A stretch of 64,000 nt of DNA, from NCBI GenBank assembly GCA_024305745.1, contig JAHRBS010000002.1:1116001-1180000 (forward strand). The letters are read 5' to 3'. Origin of the DNA: Polyporus tsugae. Lineage: Eukaryota; Basidiomycota; Agaricomycetes; Polyporales; Polyporaceae. This document shows, one piece after another, positions 62,247 through 64,000 of this stretch. The first letter of the stretch is position 1. Each line of letters opens with the position of its first letter. A model generated the notes under the pieces. That model was not told the origin of the DNA. It saw only the letters and a list, made by a program, of their open reading frames with translations, and ran no database searches. The translations under genes were made by a program, and so were the position numbers.

Positions 62247-63647
62247 ATGATACCTCGGTCTGCTTTGACTAAACTTACTTTCTGCAACCAAGCGGTCCCT
62301 CCGAGGTTCGCATGGGCATGTCGCCAACAGACACGGGCTGCGTCTTCCGTCATGAAGCCAATCGAGTTGCACTACGACAAGGTTGTTCCGCCAGACGGGA
62401 ATGCGGCTGACCAACCCCTAGTCATCCTCCATGGGCTATTGTACGTGCTTGATCCTGCTTCCCTAGAATTACGCTGACGCGATCGCTATCGTAGTGGGTC
62501 AAAACGGAACTTCGGGTCGCTTTCGAAGGCGTTCGCGAAGGATCTCGACCGGCCAGTGTATACCTTGGTGCGCTGTCGTCCAGATCACGCGCACGACCCT
62601 TCCTCACGCGCCAAGTAGGACCTGCGCAACCATGGCACGTCCCCACACGCGGAGCCCCACTCATACCCCGCGATGGCCACGGACGTCCTCCACTTCTTCA
62701 AGGCTCACAATCTGTCAAACGTCTCTCTGCTCGGCCATTCAATGTAAGCATGGTGAGCTGCCACGCCCAGCCTATAAAACTCACCTCACGCGTACCCCAC
62801 GTGTTCCTCCGCGTTACGTTAGGGGCGGCAAAGTTGCAATGGCTGTCGCCCTCGACCCGGCGCTGCCACCCGCACTGCTCACCCACTTGATTGTCGCGGA
62901 TATCGCACCGGCGCGGGGCCCCCTCTCCCCCGAGTTTCAAAGCTACATCGAAGCGATGAAGATGATAGAAGCTAACGAGGTCAAGACGCGCCAGGAGGCG
63001 GACCGCGTTCTCCAACCGTACGAGCAGGTACTGTCCCACACCCATACATGCCTCCAACCGCACCCGCACGCGCGCCCCGGCGGAAATGGGTCTGGCCCGG
63101 AGCACGAGAGATTCTAACGGCGCTAGTCAGGATCCTATGACGCGCGCGTTCCTGCTCATGAACCTCGAGCATCCGACAGCTCATCACCAGCGCCCGCTCA
63201 AGTTCCGCGTGCCCGTTGGGTTGCTCGGCGATTCAATACCGGAAATCGGAGGGTTTCCTTGGTCGCCTGGCGAGAGGACGTTCGACGGTCCGACGTTGTT
63301 TATCAAGGGGACGAAGAGCAAGTGCGTGTCGCGACCGACGGGTTCTTGAACTCTAGAAGGGGTGCTGACTCTTGCTGCTGCAGATATATCAATAGACATA
63401 ACGTCGGCTCTGCGAAAGCATTCTTTCCAAATATGATCCTCGAGGAGTTGGACACTGGACACTGGGGTAAGTTCGCAGATCGTGTGCTATCTACTGGCCT
63501 CGCAGCTGATTTTACCATGGCGGCACCCAGTACATTCGGAACGGCATGTGTTTTCTCGCTGGTTCTTGACTTCTATCGCTCACAGACGCTTGGTCCAGGC
63601 CCAACGAGTTCAAGACCCTGGTCTCAGATTTTATCAAGAGCAATTGA
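62247..63647 (+). CDS. Mitochondrial alpha/beta hydrolase, ABHD11/Imo32 type
   Basis: The ATG at 62247 gives a mitochondrial-type leader (MIPRSALTKLTFCNQAVPPR, FAWACRQQTRAASS), then ELHYDKVVPPDG and QPLVILHGLL with the oxyanion HG. After an intron: GSKRNFGSLSKAFAKDLDRP. Next DLRNHGTSPHAEPHSYPAMA and HNLSNVSLLGHSM, the nucleophile elbow G-H-S-M-G-G across an intron, then GGKVAMAVALDPALPPALLT and LIVADIAPARGPLSPEFQSY. Later TFDGPTLFIKGTKS, FFPNMILEELDTGHW (the catalytic His region), and the end EFKTLVSDFIKSN with a stop at 63647. About eight exons. The family is linked to lipoate-enzyme protection in mammals and Imo32 in yeast; the substrate here is not deducible. Confidence 0.9.
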
Positions 63648-63802
63648 TTATGGCAATGGAATCATCCGCATATAGAGCATGCCACGCCCCATATCAATGA
63701 CACCGAGTATATACTACCAGTGAACCATATACCACGCACGCGAACCGTATCCCAAAGTTAGACCAGTACAACATAGACAATATAGCAAGACGCATATACC
63801 GA

Positions 63803-64000
63803 TTACAATGCATAAGCCCACGGAGTCGCTATACTCCATAAGGACGAAGACCTCCTAACAAAGTGAGCCTGGCCAGCCTTGTCGTTCACAGCCTCCAGCA
63901 AAGCGCGACGAAGATCCGTCGAGGCTGAGCCCTTCTTCGGATAAACAGAAGGACAAGCAACGTGACCAGAACCACATGCCAGAGCGAGAGCACGAAGAGA
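63803..64000 (-). CDS. C-terminal end of an unrecognised ORF, cut by the right edge
   Basis: An open frame enters from position 64000 and stops at 63803, 65 codons. It reads LACGSGHVACPSVYPKKGS, then DLRRALLEAVNDKAGQAHF and SLWSIATPWAYAL. Composition is protein-like, but no family is recognised, and the last dozen codons may be past a splice site. It is convergent with the hydrolase gene. Confidence 0.35.
   Translation of the reverse strand, partial: SLRALALACGSGHVACPSVYPKKGSASTDLRRALLEAVNDKAGQAHFVRRSSSLWSIATPWAYAL

Overview
The window is nuclear DNA from a filamentous basidiomycete, most likely a wood-decay agaricomycete such as a polypore. This rests on GC-rich genes cut by many 45-80 nt GT-AG introns, basidiomycete-type sesquiterpene synthases, a bicupin oxalate decarboxylase, a tannase/feruloyl esterase, a Gti1/Pac2 (WOPR) regulator and a fungal arrestin-like protein. 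Gene models were rebuilt by hand: exons were joined at GT-AG sites where frame and family similarity agree. Gene ends are mostly firm; some internal exon edges are approximate.

Layout. 1-1507 (-): 5' part of oxalate decarboxylase, cut by the left edge. 2191-2939 (-): unrecognised intron-rich gene. 4603-6429 (-): MFS transporter. 7665-11354 (-): alanyl-tRNA synthetase with an apparent mitochondrial leader and an internal cytosolic start. 12231-12589 (-): small secreted protein. 12.8-16.9 kb: gene-poor. 16904-18557 (-): Cys-motif, Ser-rich protein. 18.6-21 kb: no recognised gene, but two strong hairpins. 21023-22960 (-): divergent RING protein. 23597-25034 (+): aldo-keto reductase. 25136-26789 (-): arrestin-like protein. 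28996-30311 (+): sesquiterpene synthase 1. 30824-32045 (-) and 32369-34535 (+): gankyrin/Nas6 and TFIIH subunit Tfb2, head to head. 34836-36504 (-): WOPR regulator. 36.6-42.8 kb: gene-poor. 42919-44216 (-): sesquiterpene synthase 2. 45684-46246 (+): HSBP1-like protein. 48409-50139 (-) and 50731-52663 (+): Get4 and Arv1, head to head. 52829-54124 (-) and 54400-55191 (+): Tsc13 enoyl reductase and ICT1-type GGQ protein, head to head. 55438-56782 (+): aquaporin with altered NPA boxes. 57248-59723 (-): tannase/feruloyl esterase. About 60.75-62.13 kb (-): spliced locus of unknown nature. 62247-63647 (+): ABHD11/Imo32-type mitochondrial hydrolase. Right edge (-): C-terminal end of an unrecognised ORF.

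How the genes fit. The two terpene synthases share intron positions and phases, and both have a 289-nt second exon, so they are ancient duplicates now 12-13 kb apart with three conserved genes between them. An aldo-keto reductase and a WOPR regulator nearby make a loose terpenoid locus possible, but no P450 is seen. Get4, Arv1 and Tsc13 are all tied to the ER membrane and lie together as head-to-head pairs. Oxalate decarboxylase and tannase fit plant-biomass decay.
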